A stretch of 64,000 nucleotides of DNA from Acorus gramineus (lineage: Eukaryota > Streptophyta > Magnoliopsida > Acorales > Acoraceae): the NCBI GenBank assembly GCA_030737835.1, contig JAUJYN010000012.1:13791731-13855730 (forward strand). Reading direction: 5' to 3'. Shown here piece by piece: positions 35,703-48,049 of the stretch. The position numbers and the translations under genes were made by a program. How positions within the stretch are numbered: the stretch's first letter is position 1; the number at the start of each line of letters is the position of its first letter. Below the pieces are notes generated by a model. That model made no database searches. It was not told the DNA's origin and saw nothing but the letters and a program-made list of their open reading frames with translations.

Positions 35703-38700
35703 ATGACTGTGCCTGCTGCGTCGGTTGGTCCTTCGGACCTCCTCTCTTCTTTCACCGCTTCCACTACCACCACCACCACATCGTCCCGATCTCGGTCCAG
35801 GCCCGCCTGGCCTCCTGGGTTTCGCTTCCACCCCACCGACGAGGAGCTCGTCCTCTACTACCTCAAGCGCAAGATCTGCGGCCGCCGTCTCCTCCTCGAT
35901 GTCATCTCCAACCTCGACGTCTACAAATTTGAGCCAGCCGAACTCCCCGGTTCGTCGTCTCATTCTTTCTTCTTCATCGATTTATTTTTGGGTGAACGAA
36001 TCAGAGATTGCGTGTTAACTGATCTATGTTTTATTACTTATCCCAACAGAAAGGTCTTCTCTCCGGAGCGGGGACAAGCAGTGGTACTTCTTCAGCCCCA
36101 GAGACCGAAAGTACCCCAACGGATCCAGGTCCAACAGGGCCACCCGTCGCGGGTACTGGAAGACCACCGGCAAGGACCGGCCCATCCTCAACAACTCCCG
36201 CACCGTCGGTTCCAAGAAGACCCTCGTCTTCTACGAGGGGCGTGCGCCCAAGGGACAACGCACTGATTGGGTGATGCACGAGTACACCGTCGACGACCGC
36301 GAGCTCTCCAACTACTCTCACGTCCAGGTTCGTTTCTTTGTCTTCTGTACTACTACTACTTCTACTAAAACTCTACACCAATTGGAAATTCATAGAGTAA
36401 ATCATCTGGACAGGATCACTATGCGCTGTACAAGCTCTACAGGAAGAGCGGGCCGGGCCCCAAGAACGGTGAGCAGTACGGGGCCCCCTACCTGGATGAG
36501 CTGTGGCCTGATGATGATGTTGATGATGAACCTATCGATAACTCTCTGAGAGATGTCACGGCGGATGGGGGCAACTGCCTGTCTGCACCACTTTTCATTG
36601 ATGGGGCTTCTCTTGATGACTTGCTCGGTGATTTTCCGGACAATCCACAACCAGCTGGGCATTTGGAGGAATTCTTACAGGTAATTGGCAAGGATCCCAA
36701 CATGGTTTTGCAGTTGTTTCGGAGGTACTTGTTGAAATCCTTTCATTTTCTTGGGTTGACATTGGCCTGTGTTGGATAGTTGTTGGTGTCACAATTTATA
36801 AGAGTGAGTCATTCAATGATGATAAGCTTCCATGACTACTATAATTTGTTAGTCATTCGATATTGATAAGCTTCCATGACTAACATAATTTGTTTACCAT
36901 AACACAACATAACAGGAAAGCAAATCCTGATGGAGAATTATGTGACCAAATTAAGCCTTGTCATCTATCTATATATTGTTCAGTGCAATAGTTTGAAAAG
37001 GCTTGGGGCTTTATTCACTGTGCTACGCTCAGATCTAGATGTTAAGAGAGTTGGAACCCTTTACTTTCATTTAATTTTGCATCATGTGTATGATGAATAA
37101 TGCAAATATATCATTAATTGGATCAATGGGTACAGCTGCTAACAGGGGTTGGATACAGGTGTTTTGAGTCAACTGTCTTTTGTTTTTTTCTTACTCTAAT
37201 AAAAAAAAAAACTTTCCCATTAGAGTGAAACATGTTAATTAAGATGCAGATGCAGCAGTGATGAAATCTCTAATTATATGGTGAATCCCTTAGTGAAATT
37301 ATCATCCATATGAGGACAAAATACATGTTGGTTTTCCTAGGAATGCAAGAATACTCTGGTGGAGGCAGTGGACCGTTAAAGTGCCTTATTGAAGATTCCT
37401 TTGTAGTGTAAGTGCTTGTGTTTTAGTCTTTATTATCCAAAAAAATTGTCTAAGGTTTTTGGGGGCAGTGGTATAATGAATGAATCAGACAGTAGCTACA
37501 ATATGGTACAAAGATTGCTTGATGGTTCTAACTCCTGTTACATCTACCTGAATTGTGGCATTCAAACTTTTGGAGAAGGGCTGTAGGGAGTTGTCAGAAA
37601 TCGAAGCAGTTTGGTCTGCATGCATCGATATAGCCTACTTCCCATCTATTCAGGATTGTCTAGTTAGTTAAATTGCTGTTGAATATTTAAAAAGTATGAT
37701 TGAAAGCATTTCATCACACTTAGGGTGCGTTTGGCAACGATAATTTTGAGGATTTTAGCTTTTTAACAAATTAAAAGCTGTTACTAAACAAGTCAGTTTA
37801 CATGCATCATCATTACTAGATTTTGTCAAAGGACTGTGCCTCGAAATCTGTGTTTCATAAAGCATTCATTATCATGACACCCTCAAAAGGTGTAAGTAAA
37901 ATAGTTAAAAGCTAAACACAGCTTTTCAAACTGTGTTTCCAAACGCACCCTTAGATATTAAGCAATGACAAGGTCCAGAGGAACCAGAACTATGTTAACA
38001 GAACTATGAAACAAAGGTGGGTGCAAAATTGGTGTACAGCACTAGCCAGCCCCCACTGGAAAAAAATGATCAGCATGTGTTCTGCACTGTATTCTGACAC
38101 AAGCTTCTTAACTCAACTTCACCACCATGCCCATATATGTGCCATGTGCTGGGTTCCTAGAAGTATAACAATGCTGAAGTTCAAAAACGTTAGTACTTAT
38201 AGCTAGATAAATGATAAAAATACAAACCCACTAAATATAGGATGACAATTTTCAATGAGTGAAAGAGTAAGCATGAGTGGCTACTAATTTGAAGAATATT
38301 GGAGGTGCAATGGACCATGCACATGGGTCTTGGGCTCTTAGAGAACTTTGATTAGTAGGTGATACTGACTTCTGAGTCTTTGACACTGTCCCTTTACTAA
38401 TCTGCAGACTAAAAGTTATAACACATTGGAAGGATAAGTCAGGGTGTTTTCTGTTCATTGTTATGATTCCCTATCTATATGTAGTAAAATATTTTACATG
38501 CGGGCTCTTAATAAAGCTCAATTTTTTGGTATAGGTTGATCATGAACCAGAAGCTGAGAGTTGTATAGAAGCGGTTTCTGTTGAACAGAATGAATCATCA
38601 CAGCCATGTCTGGTGGGTGATGATCAGACAAGCTTGGGGACCTCCCTCATAACTGCTCCTCAAATGTTAGCTTTGGAGGTTCCAGATATCATATCCGCTC

Positions 38701-39522
38701 CTGATAATCTTCAGCATGACACACACAGAGTTGAAGAGGACTTCCTTGAAATTAATGATCTGGGAGGGTCAGAGCCTGGCACATCAACTATGGAGAATGG
38801 CAGCAACTACGGCCATTTCAACAATATTGGCGAATTCTATGAGCCTCATGTTTATTTTGATGCACCCATGTTTTTAGATGGAACACTGGGGCAAATGGGG
38901 CTGATGCATCTTGTTTCAGAGAGTTCCATTGAGGATGAGAATCAGTACATATCCAGCGAGCTCTGGGTGCATGAGCAGAGGCCACCAGAATCAAACCAGG
39001 CGATCCAAGGACCACTGGCTTCAGGTGCTTAATTGGAATTCCAAAACACTCATTAATAAACACAGTATCATCCTCATTTGGTTTTTTTTTTCTGCATGTC
39101 CATTGAAATTGTTGAATTGTGTAGGTGAAGTATACTCTGATAGTGCCACAAATCCTAGTGGACAAGCACAGATGTTAGCTGTCCATGAAGCGGGGGGTGC
39201 CTCAAGATCTTGGTTCAGTTCCACAATCTCATCCATGTTGGATTCCATTCCCACGCGACCCGCAATAGCATCAGAAAATCCATTTATCAGTAGGGCGCTT
39301 GAACGTGTGTCGAGCTTCCGTTCAGGGCGAGTGGCAAGTACAGATTCAAGTACTGTGGGAGGCAACAATGGCACGACCGTTGTGAGGAGGGCAGGTGATA
39401 ATAGAGGGTTCTTCTTTGTTTCAGTTTTGGTGGGGTTGTGCGCTGTTCTATGGGTATTGACAGTAGGGACAGCAGTAAAAGTCCTTAAGGCATTCCTTGG
39501 CAAGTATGTTCCCTCACAGTAG
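35703..39522 (+). CDS. Membrane-tethered NAC transcription factor (NTL type)
   Basis: Five exons (35703-35949, 36050-36327, 36414-36680, 38535-39024, 39125-39522) with GT-AG borders encode 559 aa. The NAC DNA-binding domain runs from [20 protein letters not shown] (near residue 37) through [43 protein letters not shown] and [20 protein letters not shown] to [20 protein letters not shown]. The long acidic middle probably activates transcription. A single hydrophobic segment at about residues 522-545 ([20 protein letters not shown]) sits 14 residues from the C-terminus. This is the tail-anchored NTL arrangement known from ANAC013/016/017/053/078, which are kept at ER or plasma membrane and released by proteolysis under stress. 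Intron 3 is long (1,854 bp) and holds a MITE. A broken fragment of this gene lies at 27727-27803. Confidence 0.95.
37723..37950. mobile_element. Tourist-like MITE (PIF/Harbinger) in NAC intron 3
   Basis: The 228-bp element begins GGGTGCGTTTGG and ends CCAAACGCACCC, perfect 12-bp inverted termini that extend imperfectly inward. It is flanked on both sides by TTA (37720-37722 and 37951-37953), the 3-bp target duplication typical of PIF/Harbinger elements. It has no coding capacity. It is well placed between exons 3 and 4, far from both splice sites. Confidence 0.85.
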
Positions 39523-39651
39523 TGATAGATAAGATCATATATTTATTACTATAAACTATAGAGGATCAAGTGAAAGATGGGTGGGTATTTTGCCGGTCCT
39601 CGGTATCTATTGATTCCAGTGGAGACTCATCTGCTACTTTTGAGTAGGGAC

Positions 39652-39700
<49 letters not shown>

Positions 39701-40974
39701 GGGGGGGGGGGGGGGGGAGAGAGAGAATGGGATGTTTGTACAGAGGATCCCTGAGATCATTGAAGCAGATCTGTTCTTCCATTCCTTGTGTAGCGCACAT
39801 TTGAATTGATGCTGAAAAGATCTGATTCCAAAAGTGGGGGCTGCTCAGCAACATATGGAAAATAAAACTGGATTTGTCTCTGTATTCTCAAAGTCTGTAT
39901 GATTTACATTCAAGATTCAACTTTTTAATTCATACTAGCAGTGATCATTGTATGATGTACGATTCAGCCCAGTTCACAAAAGCATTGGCAGTCTCTGTAC
40001 CATACATAAAGACCTGCCCCTGGTAGATCAGCAATTCAGTCTCTTTATCAACAGCAGGTCCCACTTCCATGATGATGGATGAACGTTTAAATTTAAGAAT
40101 ATAATGTGTGCATTCAATGATCATCATCCTCTTTTCTTTATACATGTATGTATATATGTGTGTGTGCGAGCGCCAAGTGGACTAGTATAAACATGTTAAG
40201 ATGGTGATTAGACTCATAACATGAATAATTAACTGTATGTGATTATGTCCACAGGTTGGTAGAGGAAAACACGAACACAAATAATATTTGTTGTAAAGTC
40301 ACATGCCTACTTCCATGGATGGACGGACCAGTCTCAACCGTGAAGGATGAGATGGGATTTCTCATGAATAATTACATTACAAAAAAATACATAATAAACA
40401 ACAACTAATACAGAAATCCACGAACAAGATAATTCTACATTCTATAAATAAGATACACTAGACAACAAAATCTACAATCTACAAAAGAAAAATGGTTTGA
40501 TAATAGACAACAACTAATAATGAAATTCTTAATAATTAATTAGTTGGCATAGGATTTGTGCATCAATCTGACTGTTAATGTATCAACTTTATATGATTTT
40601 ATCATAATTGCCCAGCCAATCTGCCACTGGTATGCAACTAGCATGTTGTTCTTTAGATTATTCCACTATCACCTCTTCTTATTTCAAACATCACGAACAT
40701 GACTTGCTTTTCCCTTTCCCTGAAGTGCAGCAAATAAATTACTTGGTCTGCTTTTGGGAGTTGGCTTACCAACCATTGTGAACATTATAAACACTTCTCT
40801 TCAGTACAAATTTTACCATTCTTTTGATGACTACTAAAACATAATGTCATTTGCTCTCGTTCAATTTCGATTTCGCTTTCTGATTCTATTGAAGAACAAG
40901 ATTGCATGGGGTAGCCTTTTTTTACCCATGAGTATTCGCTTCTTGCTATAGAAGATCAAATTAATGTTGTTTGA
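39523..40974. other. NAC 3' region and spacer
   Basis: The NAC 3' UTR probably extends through a composite microsatellite at 39654-39727 ((GT)n, then (GA)n, then a run of about 17 G with one or two breaks). The rest is AT-rich. I searched it for the missing 5' exon of the RING gene and found no Cys-rich N-terminus. Confidence 0.45.
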
Positions 40975-41841
40975 TTGGAATCCACGCCGCATGCCCTTGG
41001 ATCAGTGAACCGCATCTCACCTTCAAATCAAGGTCTGTATAACATGTTGGATAAGAGTGTCATTCATTTTTCATTGCTTGTACTAAGAAATTGTGGTCCA
41101 GGTGATGCGCATTCAATTGGGGCTCACAACACTGAAAAAATGCATGACCACCAACTGACCACAGCATCAGCAGGGGAAAATATAACTCCAGAAACTAACC
41201 CTCTTTTAAGCAATGTCGAGAACAGCCTGGAAAACCTACCTCTGAATAGCAGCCCTGAGGATCCTGTTTCACAGAATGAATCACTTTTTCCTTCTACAGA
41301 TGATGAGGATGAATGTCCTATTTGCTTGGACGGTGAGCTGACATCGTTTCTGAGGGAAGCTTCTCATCCTCCAATTTTTCATTATGTTGCTGTCCGCATA
41401 TGCTGTCCTAATTCAACTACCTGTCAGTTAATAAAGCCTTAATGTTGCTTCAACACCTGCAAAAGAATTTCCTATTGAATGATATACACTTGATTGCACT
41501 GTATTGGTTTGAGTTATTAGTGTGTTTTTCCCTGAATATGTTGATTTTTTTCCATTACAGGCTACAACGAAGAAAATCAGCAGAGATTCTTAGAATGTAC
41601 GCGTCATTTTCACCTGTCCTGCATATGGAAATGGGTGATGTACAGCCATTATTGCCCAGTGTGCCATAAGGTGCTGAACTTAACCTGCTTCTAACTTTAT
41701 AAGGATCTCCTTTTCGGAACTCTAAACATTGATGGCTGTACTCATAGTCATAATGGGTAAGTTTGTGATGTATATAAATAATATGGGTTTGTTTTTTTTT
41801 TCTTTCTACAGGCAATGAAGCTGTGTGAACCAAGCATTTGA
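40975..41841 (+). CDS. RING-finger E3 ubiquitin ligase, 5' end not found
   Basis: Exon-like blocks at 40975-41032, 41102-41332, 41561-41670 and 41812-41841 join in frame with GT-AG borders. They end in a RING domain: DECPICLDG, then YNEENQQRFLECTRHFHLSC, then IWKWVMYSHYCPVCHKAM. The Cys/His spacing (C-x2-C, C-x-H-x2-H-x2-C, C-x2-C) is complete. It resembles the RHB1A/At3g02290 group of small E3 ligases, which transfer ubiquitin from E2 enzymes to targets. The preceding 80 residues are Ser/Asn/Glu-rich. An in-frame TGA just before 40975 and the lack of an ATG or a Cys-rich N-terminal exon mean the gene is either 5'-truncated or starts in an exon I could not recognise. Confidence 0.6.
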
Positions 41842-44130
41842 GCACCTCCCCTCTCTATAAAAGAGGTCAGAGGATCAAAACCATGGGAGCACCCATTTTC
41901 CACAGAAAAAAGGCATTTTTTTGCTGTGATCTGTAGCTTCTCCCAGGGTTGGTTAGTGTGCCAGATTCTTCTATGAGCATGTCACATCCCTTTAGAATAA
42001 CATCCAAAAAACTGATATGTTTTCTTTTGGTCTTCATCTGGGAATAGGACTTGGTAGCGCAAACCAGGGCGCGCGCCAATATTTTTTTGTTTTTTTAGGT
42101 TCGATTGCAGCATATAGTTCAATGGATTAGATGTTCTGCTCATTTATGTACAACATATAGCTCTCTTGGACCTGTGAAATTATATTTCAGTTTTCTTTTC
42201 TTGTGGATCTGTCTCGTTATTCTCTTCCAGCATTCTTCCTTGTTTTAATGCTTAGCAACATTAAACATCTTTTCTCGGATCGTCTCTTCCTGCATCTGTC
42301 TGTAAGTTCCACTGTCAGACAGTTTTGTATGCTTCCAAGGAAAGTGAGACAACCACTTACACTGAGTGGTTGAGGAAAACGATCATGTATCTCTGATGAA
42401 TTCCTTACATGTTAAAAATTGTTAATTAACACAGTTCCAAGTGGTTGGATCCATTCCAAGGTCAGAGATTTGTATACTGAACCTACATAATTCACTGCAG
42501 GTAGTCTACTGAACCAATACTTTTGTAAGGCGGCGTTACACTTTTTTTTTTTTATACAGTCTATACCTTGTTACAAATCTTTGTTATAATTTTTTTTTTA
42601 CATTTATTAAAAATGAGTTCATTCATCTCAAATTGGATCGATATATACTTTTTATGAAAATATATACCTCATCAAGTGATATTTACTATTTAAAAAAAAT
42701 GAAAACATGTATGGTCTGAGTTTTGATTGATAAAAATGATCGAGTCTAATGTTTTCCTTTTGTTTGATATTACATCATGCAGAGAAGCCCGAATTATGAT
42801 ACATCCACATCTGTTTCTTATTTGGAACATATTCTAATGGTAAATTACGAACATTCATATAAAATATAATTATGATTACTTAAATGTAAATTACATAATA
42901 ATATTTGTAAATAATACAAGTGTTTGTGCTAAAATAATTCATTGAAAATTTAAGACTAGTGTCAGACAATCAGTTTGACAAGTGACAGGTGATGAAGCAT
43001 GGGAAGACCAATTGTTAAAAGACACATAGAGTACATGTGTCACTATTACAAAGGAATACATATGAAGATCAGCCACTTAGGAGAAGCAAAAGATACATTG
43101 TTACATACAGTTATTATCTGAAACAGTTATTATATGAAGCAAAGGAGTTACATACAGTTATTTAAAGGTCTATAAAAGATAGATAAATAAAGAAGAGATC
43201 AGTCATCACTTGAAAATTGTTCAAATACCTATCTTAGGCAATAGGTATAGCCTTTAGTGTTAGAATCAATATAATAGGTTTTTTTGTTTTAAATAGATCA
43301 TCAACAATTGAAATCTTTGTACTGTACACTGCAGCAAGGTAAATGTCTTTGATTGTATGTATCGCTTTTTCTGATTAGTGTTTTCAATTCTATTTTAATT
43401 CAAAGTCCGAGTCTTCTTTTTTATTACACAGTGGTGAATTTTGAAGTTCTCTTTTGTTGATGTAAGAGAACTACACACAATCGCATGATTAAATTTGACC
43501 AATTGTTTGAAACTAACATTGATTTGAGTAAAGACTAAATTTGAGTCTCTTTTGGCACACTATCATGTAAATAAAATAAAAACAAATTGATTTTGTGGAA
43601 CAAATTGATTTTGTGGCCAACAGCGAGTATTGCATCAGATAGTCTACTTATTTCACATTGAAACTAGATAATCCAAAAGCAACAAAAATAACATATTTAT
43701 GTTTAAATAAATATATTAAAAAAAACATTATGCCACACCTTGAACTTACAGCAGAATACAAAAAAACACTGAGCAATGTGATCTATAAGTGAAGAGGTTG
43801 TACATTTGGATCAATCAAAATTTTCACACAAAAAAATATATGATATGATATATACTAAGGGGATTCATCCCAAAATCCACACTTGGCAAACAACAATGAA
43901 ACAACAATTGATATGGAACATACATCATCTACAAGCATTGGAATATCAAAGGAAAACAATCTGCTACATGAAACAACAAAGTGTCTTCACCTTTTTTACT
44001 TGGTCTGCACTGGCCCAGTTCACACATTGAATCCCAGAAACAACAGAGCGATAAATGAGACTGACATATTTATTGTTGCATCCTCACAAGGAAGAAGCTG
44101 ACACAATCACTGTATATTATCTTATGTGGT
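41842..44130. other. Spacer with dispersed repeat and LTR-like DNA
   Basis: After the RING gene 3' region comes AT-rich DNA. It holds one copy of the dispersed repeat family (42601-42757). At about 42960-43440 it has LTR-like features (CTATAAAAG near 43171 and TTAGAATCAATATAATA near 43260), but no matched second LTR or primer-binding site. No gene was found. Confidence 0.4.
42601..42757 (+). repeat. Dispersed repeat family, copy 3
   Basis: It carries the shared words ATTAAAAATGAGTTCATTCA, ATATATACCTCATCAAGTGA, GTATGGTCTGAGTTTTGATT and GAGTCTAATGTTTT, in the same order as copies 1 and 4. Confidence 0.65.
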
Positions 44131-46609
44131 TTAAGAAGTTGCAGTTGGGGCAGTGGGATTGAAGGCAGCCTGCTCAGCACAATCAAGGTTATCTCCAGAC
44201 TGTTCACGGCCAACTCCCATCAAGTCCAGATAGTACTGGTAGTGCGAGATGATGTTGTTCATAGAATCAATGAACCCCTGACCACATACCAGATCACTGT
44301 AAAGAATGTTCATTGTAGCCCCAAAACCAGGCAACCTCTTAGACGATGTATCATTTTTAGTGGGCTTCCAGTTCCCGACAAACACGTCGTGAGCGGAAGG
44401 CTGCTTCTTCTTCATCGGGGTCATCCACCTCCAGATTGCAGCTTGGAAAGCCAGCGTAGCATTCTGTTCCAGATATTCTGGATGGCTCAACAGATCAACC
44501 TTGAGGGCTTGCCCAATAATACCATAGTTGTCATTCCTGAAACATAAGATCAGGCAGAATCACCAGCTGTATCGATCACAGTGACAATCAGCATATAAAA
44601 AGCTGTCAAAAGCATTCAGTGATGGTTGAGACTTCAATCAGAGATATGGAATGAAAGAGACATACGGTTCAAAGATTAAAATTACGGGAAATGAAAACAA
44701 AATTTAGGCGGTCAACAAGAATGAATTGTTGTGCTGTAACAGAAACAAATCATGTGTGAACACAAATAGGAAAGAAATGTGTGAAGACAACGAGATTTAG
44801 CATAATTTGGACATTTTTCACAATGACAAAGCTATGATGGCCGAGTAACTTTTGATATTTCTAGTGATTTGAAAAGAAAAAGAAGTAAAAAATTCAGAAA
44901 CATCACAAGGTGGGTACCCTAGGATTTAAAAAGTGGATGACAAAAGTTTAGAAGTTAATTTTTAAGGAAGGGCCAGATGTGCAACTAATTAGGAGCACAA
45001 GAAATTTACAAGGTGGATGCTACAAAGATAGATACAGCCATACAGGTAATATGGACATACCAGTACACTGGCAAGGCACCACGTCCATAGTACTCAGCCC
45101 CAGGAGTGCATGGGTAGACATAGCTGTCTGTACAGTAGGACTGGCTAGGGCTCAGTTCATGGTTATAACAGAGTCCCCATGCAAGCGGACCACCAGTTGC
45201 AACACCATATCCACCTGAATAGAAAATCCTTCATCAATAAGAGTTAAGCTTTCAAATGCATCCAGAAAATGAGTAAATCATATCCTCATCTGATTAATGC
45301 TTTTTTTTTCTTTTTTTTTTATTTTGAAAGTTGCATGAAGTTGATAAAAATTGTTGATGATGATGATTTGTTGCCACCATTATATGACAACAGCAAAGAA
45401 CAAATGAAAATGAGAATATAATGGAACTGCACAAATATGTTCATGAGGGAGGAGCACTAGAGATACTATGCGTAATGTTTTATTTATCATTATTACTATA
45501 AAATTTCCCACTAAAAGAAAGTAAGAAGAATCACATGTGGTTCAATCCCTTCATTGTATTCGCTGGATGATACAAACAATTCTTAAATTATATAACACCA
45601 TGCCTCATGCCATTAGGCTGCATGTTAGATCATACATGGAGATTGGGTGATGGATGAAGACGTGTCAGGTTTAACACAAAAGATGGCTACATTAAATTGA
45701 GGTTAACCCATGAAATGTTGTGACCCCCGAATAGCTAAACTATAGGGAACAATCGCACGGAAGAACAGAGTCCAGCAATGCAAGCAACATGTGTATTGAC
45801 CTCAGAATAGCTAAATAATATATACACACATGTAATTAAATGGAAAGTGCCCTCAAGAAAAGGCTAAACAAAAAATTTGAATAATTATATTTTCCATTAA
45901 GAAAGCACAAAAGATTACAAAAACAAAAAGTTTGTTAGTTTTCTTCAGATTAAAACTGCATAAACCATTCAAGGATATTAACTAGATAGAGAGAAATGAA
46001 ATTATCAAAATATATGTATGTATTTCTCGTGCCAGAATTGAGAGACTCATCATCAAATCATTTGAAGGAAATCGGTATGAGAATACCAGTTGAAAATTTG
46101 GAAGAATCAAGACAGAGTAAACTTGAGTTAATTCTTTCCCACACTTTATCATGTGTTCCATCCAGATGAATCGGAAGATGAGGATGACAAATGCTTCTTC
46201 TTGAGGTAAGTAAAGTAAGTGGGGGAGCATACGTACATGAAGTCTTGCTGCCGACGTGGCCGAGGAATGCGGCGACCTCCTTCATCTTGATCTGCTTCTC
46301 TCCGGTTGTACCGAAACCTAGGGGCTCATAGAGGGCGGCGGCGGTGATGAAGGACTGGTAGTCCCAGAAGCCATTAGCGTGGGCGACGGGGGTGTTGCGC
46401 TTGGAGAAGAGTTCCTCGAACTGGTAAACCTGGAAGTAGTCTGTTATGGTCTCGTTGCAGCAGTAGACGGAGCCGCTGCACTCCCACCCCTTGTTGCATA
46501 TCTTCTCCTTCTTCTTCTTCTCTTTCCCGTATACCCCCGTCACCGCCAGCATCGCCACCACCACCACCACCAGAAGAACAACTGCCGACACCCGCCTCGA
46601 CGAACCCAT
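44131..46609 (-). CDS. Chitinase-like protein, CTL1/CTL2 type (GH19 fold)
   Basis: Three minus-strand exons (46609-46237, 45214-45061, 44536-44131) with GT-AG borders encode 310 aa. The start MGSSRR is followed by a strongly hydrophobic signal peptide (about residues 7-28), so the product is secreted. GH19 features include GWECSGSVYCCNETITDYFQ, NGFWDYQSFITAAALYEPLG, CGYGVATGGPLAWGLCYN, YYGRGALPVYW, ATLAFQAAIWRWMTP and SHYQYYLDLMGVGREQSGDN. Where active GH19 chitinases have the catalytic H-E-T-T, this protein reads GSKTS, so the key glutamate appears replaced by lysine, as in CTL proteins thought to be non-enzymatic. CTL1 (POM1) and CTL2 bind glucan polymers and are needed for normal cellulose assembly. 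Introns 1 and 2 are 1,022 and 524 bp. Confidence 0.93.
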
Positions 46610-46900
46610 CCTCAGAATCAAACAATAAACGAAAAGTGATTCCTCTTTCTTTGCTTATTAGGATCTGATCAGAGAGAGAGAGAGAGAGAGGAATGTGTAT
46701 GTGGGGGAAGAAATATGAAGAGAGAATGTGTTGTAGGTCGTTGGAGGGGAGAAATCGAGTGACAAACGTAGACGGTGAGATAGATTTGGACCCTCTCTTC
46801 AGCTTTGCTTTTGATTGTAATGCAAGGCAAGGTAAGACAGTGTGGACTGCCCGTGACATAAGCAGAGAGAGAGAGAGAGATTGGGACCCTTTTTACTAAT
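46610..46900 (-). promoter_or_regulatory. 5' leader/promoter region of the chitinase-like gene
   Basis: CT tracts on the sense strand (GA runs on plus at 46672-46691 and 46864-46881) bracket a 200-bp stretch before the start codon. A long open frame here is out of frame with the gene and low complexity, so I do not call it. The transcription start is not determined. Confidence 0.35.
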
Positions 46901-48049
46901 TCATCGTGGGACCGTCCGTCGCTACAACTGAACGCATCGGACGGCTGTTATTGATTAGGCCATTGTAGATGTGTTGGGGAGTCGTTGGTTCGCTCGGGGT
47001 GGTCGCCTGAAGGAGCTGGTGAGAGGGGCCACCTGGATTGGACAGGCTGTTTAGAGCATGACTTGCGACCCACCATGGTTGTTTAGTTTACTCTTCATCG
47101 TAATTAATAATCACCGGTTCATTTGTTTTCGATGTCAATAAAATGTACTTACTCCTCCGAATCGGGTGCATGACTCGTTCGAGTGAGGGAATGAATGTTG
47201 GGAGGTCTTTCTCGTTCGCTCATAGAAGAGACAATGACCGGTGCGGATGTTTCACCTGCTTTGGACGGTAGTATTCCTGTGGCGTTTGTTCGTCCATCAC
47301 TTGTTCTCTTTTTTATTCCCTTCTTTTCTTTTTTTTTCCACTAAATAATTAGAAGATTCCTTTTTTTGTTTTATTATTCTCTCACTCACGCTCTCTCAAA
47401 ACGCACGTGTATGTCGGCACCGACACTCCCCCTCAGACCTCACAACACAACAGTTAATCTCTCACTTATAACATAATAATCATTGCGTATTCTCTCACTC
47501 ACTCATAATAAATCTACGTATTCTACACAGTTAATCTCTTTGAAACCATATCGAACTTGGGCTGACAAATTCTTTTCAGTAAACATCTCCTGTACTTGGC
47601 CTTCATCTGTGTTAACCACGACTAATCACCCAACACATTTCATAAAAAAAATATACTAGGAACAGAAAGATTTCAGCACACTAAAAGATAAATTTATGTA
47701 CAATGGATGTTCTATTCGTTTAAATAGTGAAAGATCACCAATAATTAAAAAAATGCAACGGGTAAAAAAAAAAAGAAAACTTCGGCAAACCTCCAATATA
47801 CAGGGGGAGGGATCATGTTGGACATCTGCAGGTCCAACAGCAAACAAAACAACATAAACCAAAACAAAAGGCAAACCTAATCCACCAAAGTAAAGCCAGT
47901 TCTACCCCAACTGAAATGGTGATTTCAGCATGATGTGAAACACACAGATCCCTCAACTTGTATTAATTATGACAAACAATAAATGATCTAACTCTCCTAT
48001 AAAAACTATAATACAAACACTAATCTTCAAGATTTGCCACTTCACGGGT
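46901..48049. other. Spacer between CTL and DnaJ genes
   Basis: No gene was identified. The right end is probably the DnaJ 3' UTR. The left part probably includes CTL promoter sequence. Confidence 0.45.

Noticed and set aside
35613-36266. 217-codon open frame over the NAC 5' end
   Set aside because: It reads through NAC exon 1 into intron 1 and then out of frame through exon 2; the spliced NAC model explains the region.
39021-39503. 160-codon minus-strand frame
   Set aside because: It lies antisense to NAC exon 5 and intron 4 and has no domain; it is a shadow of the NAC coding frame.
42960-43440. Solo LTR candidate
   Set aside because: It has TATA-like and polyadenylation-like words but no matched TG...CA ends, partner LTR, PBS or target duplication, so I mention it only within the spacer entry.
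46374-46859. 161-codon minus-strand frame beside the chitinase-like gene
   Set aside because: It overlaps exon 1 of the chitinase-like gene in the wrong frame and extends through a CT-rich leader; Ser/Leu/Gly-rich with no homology signal.
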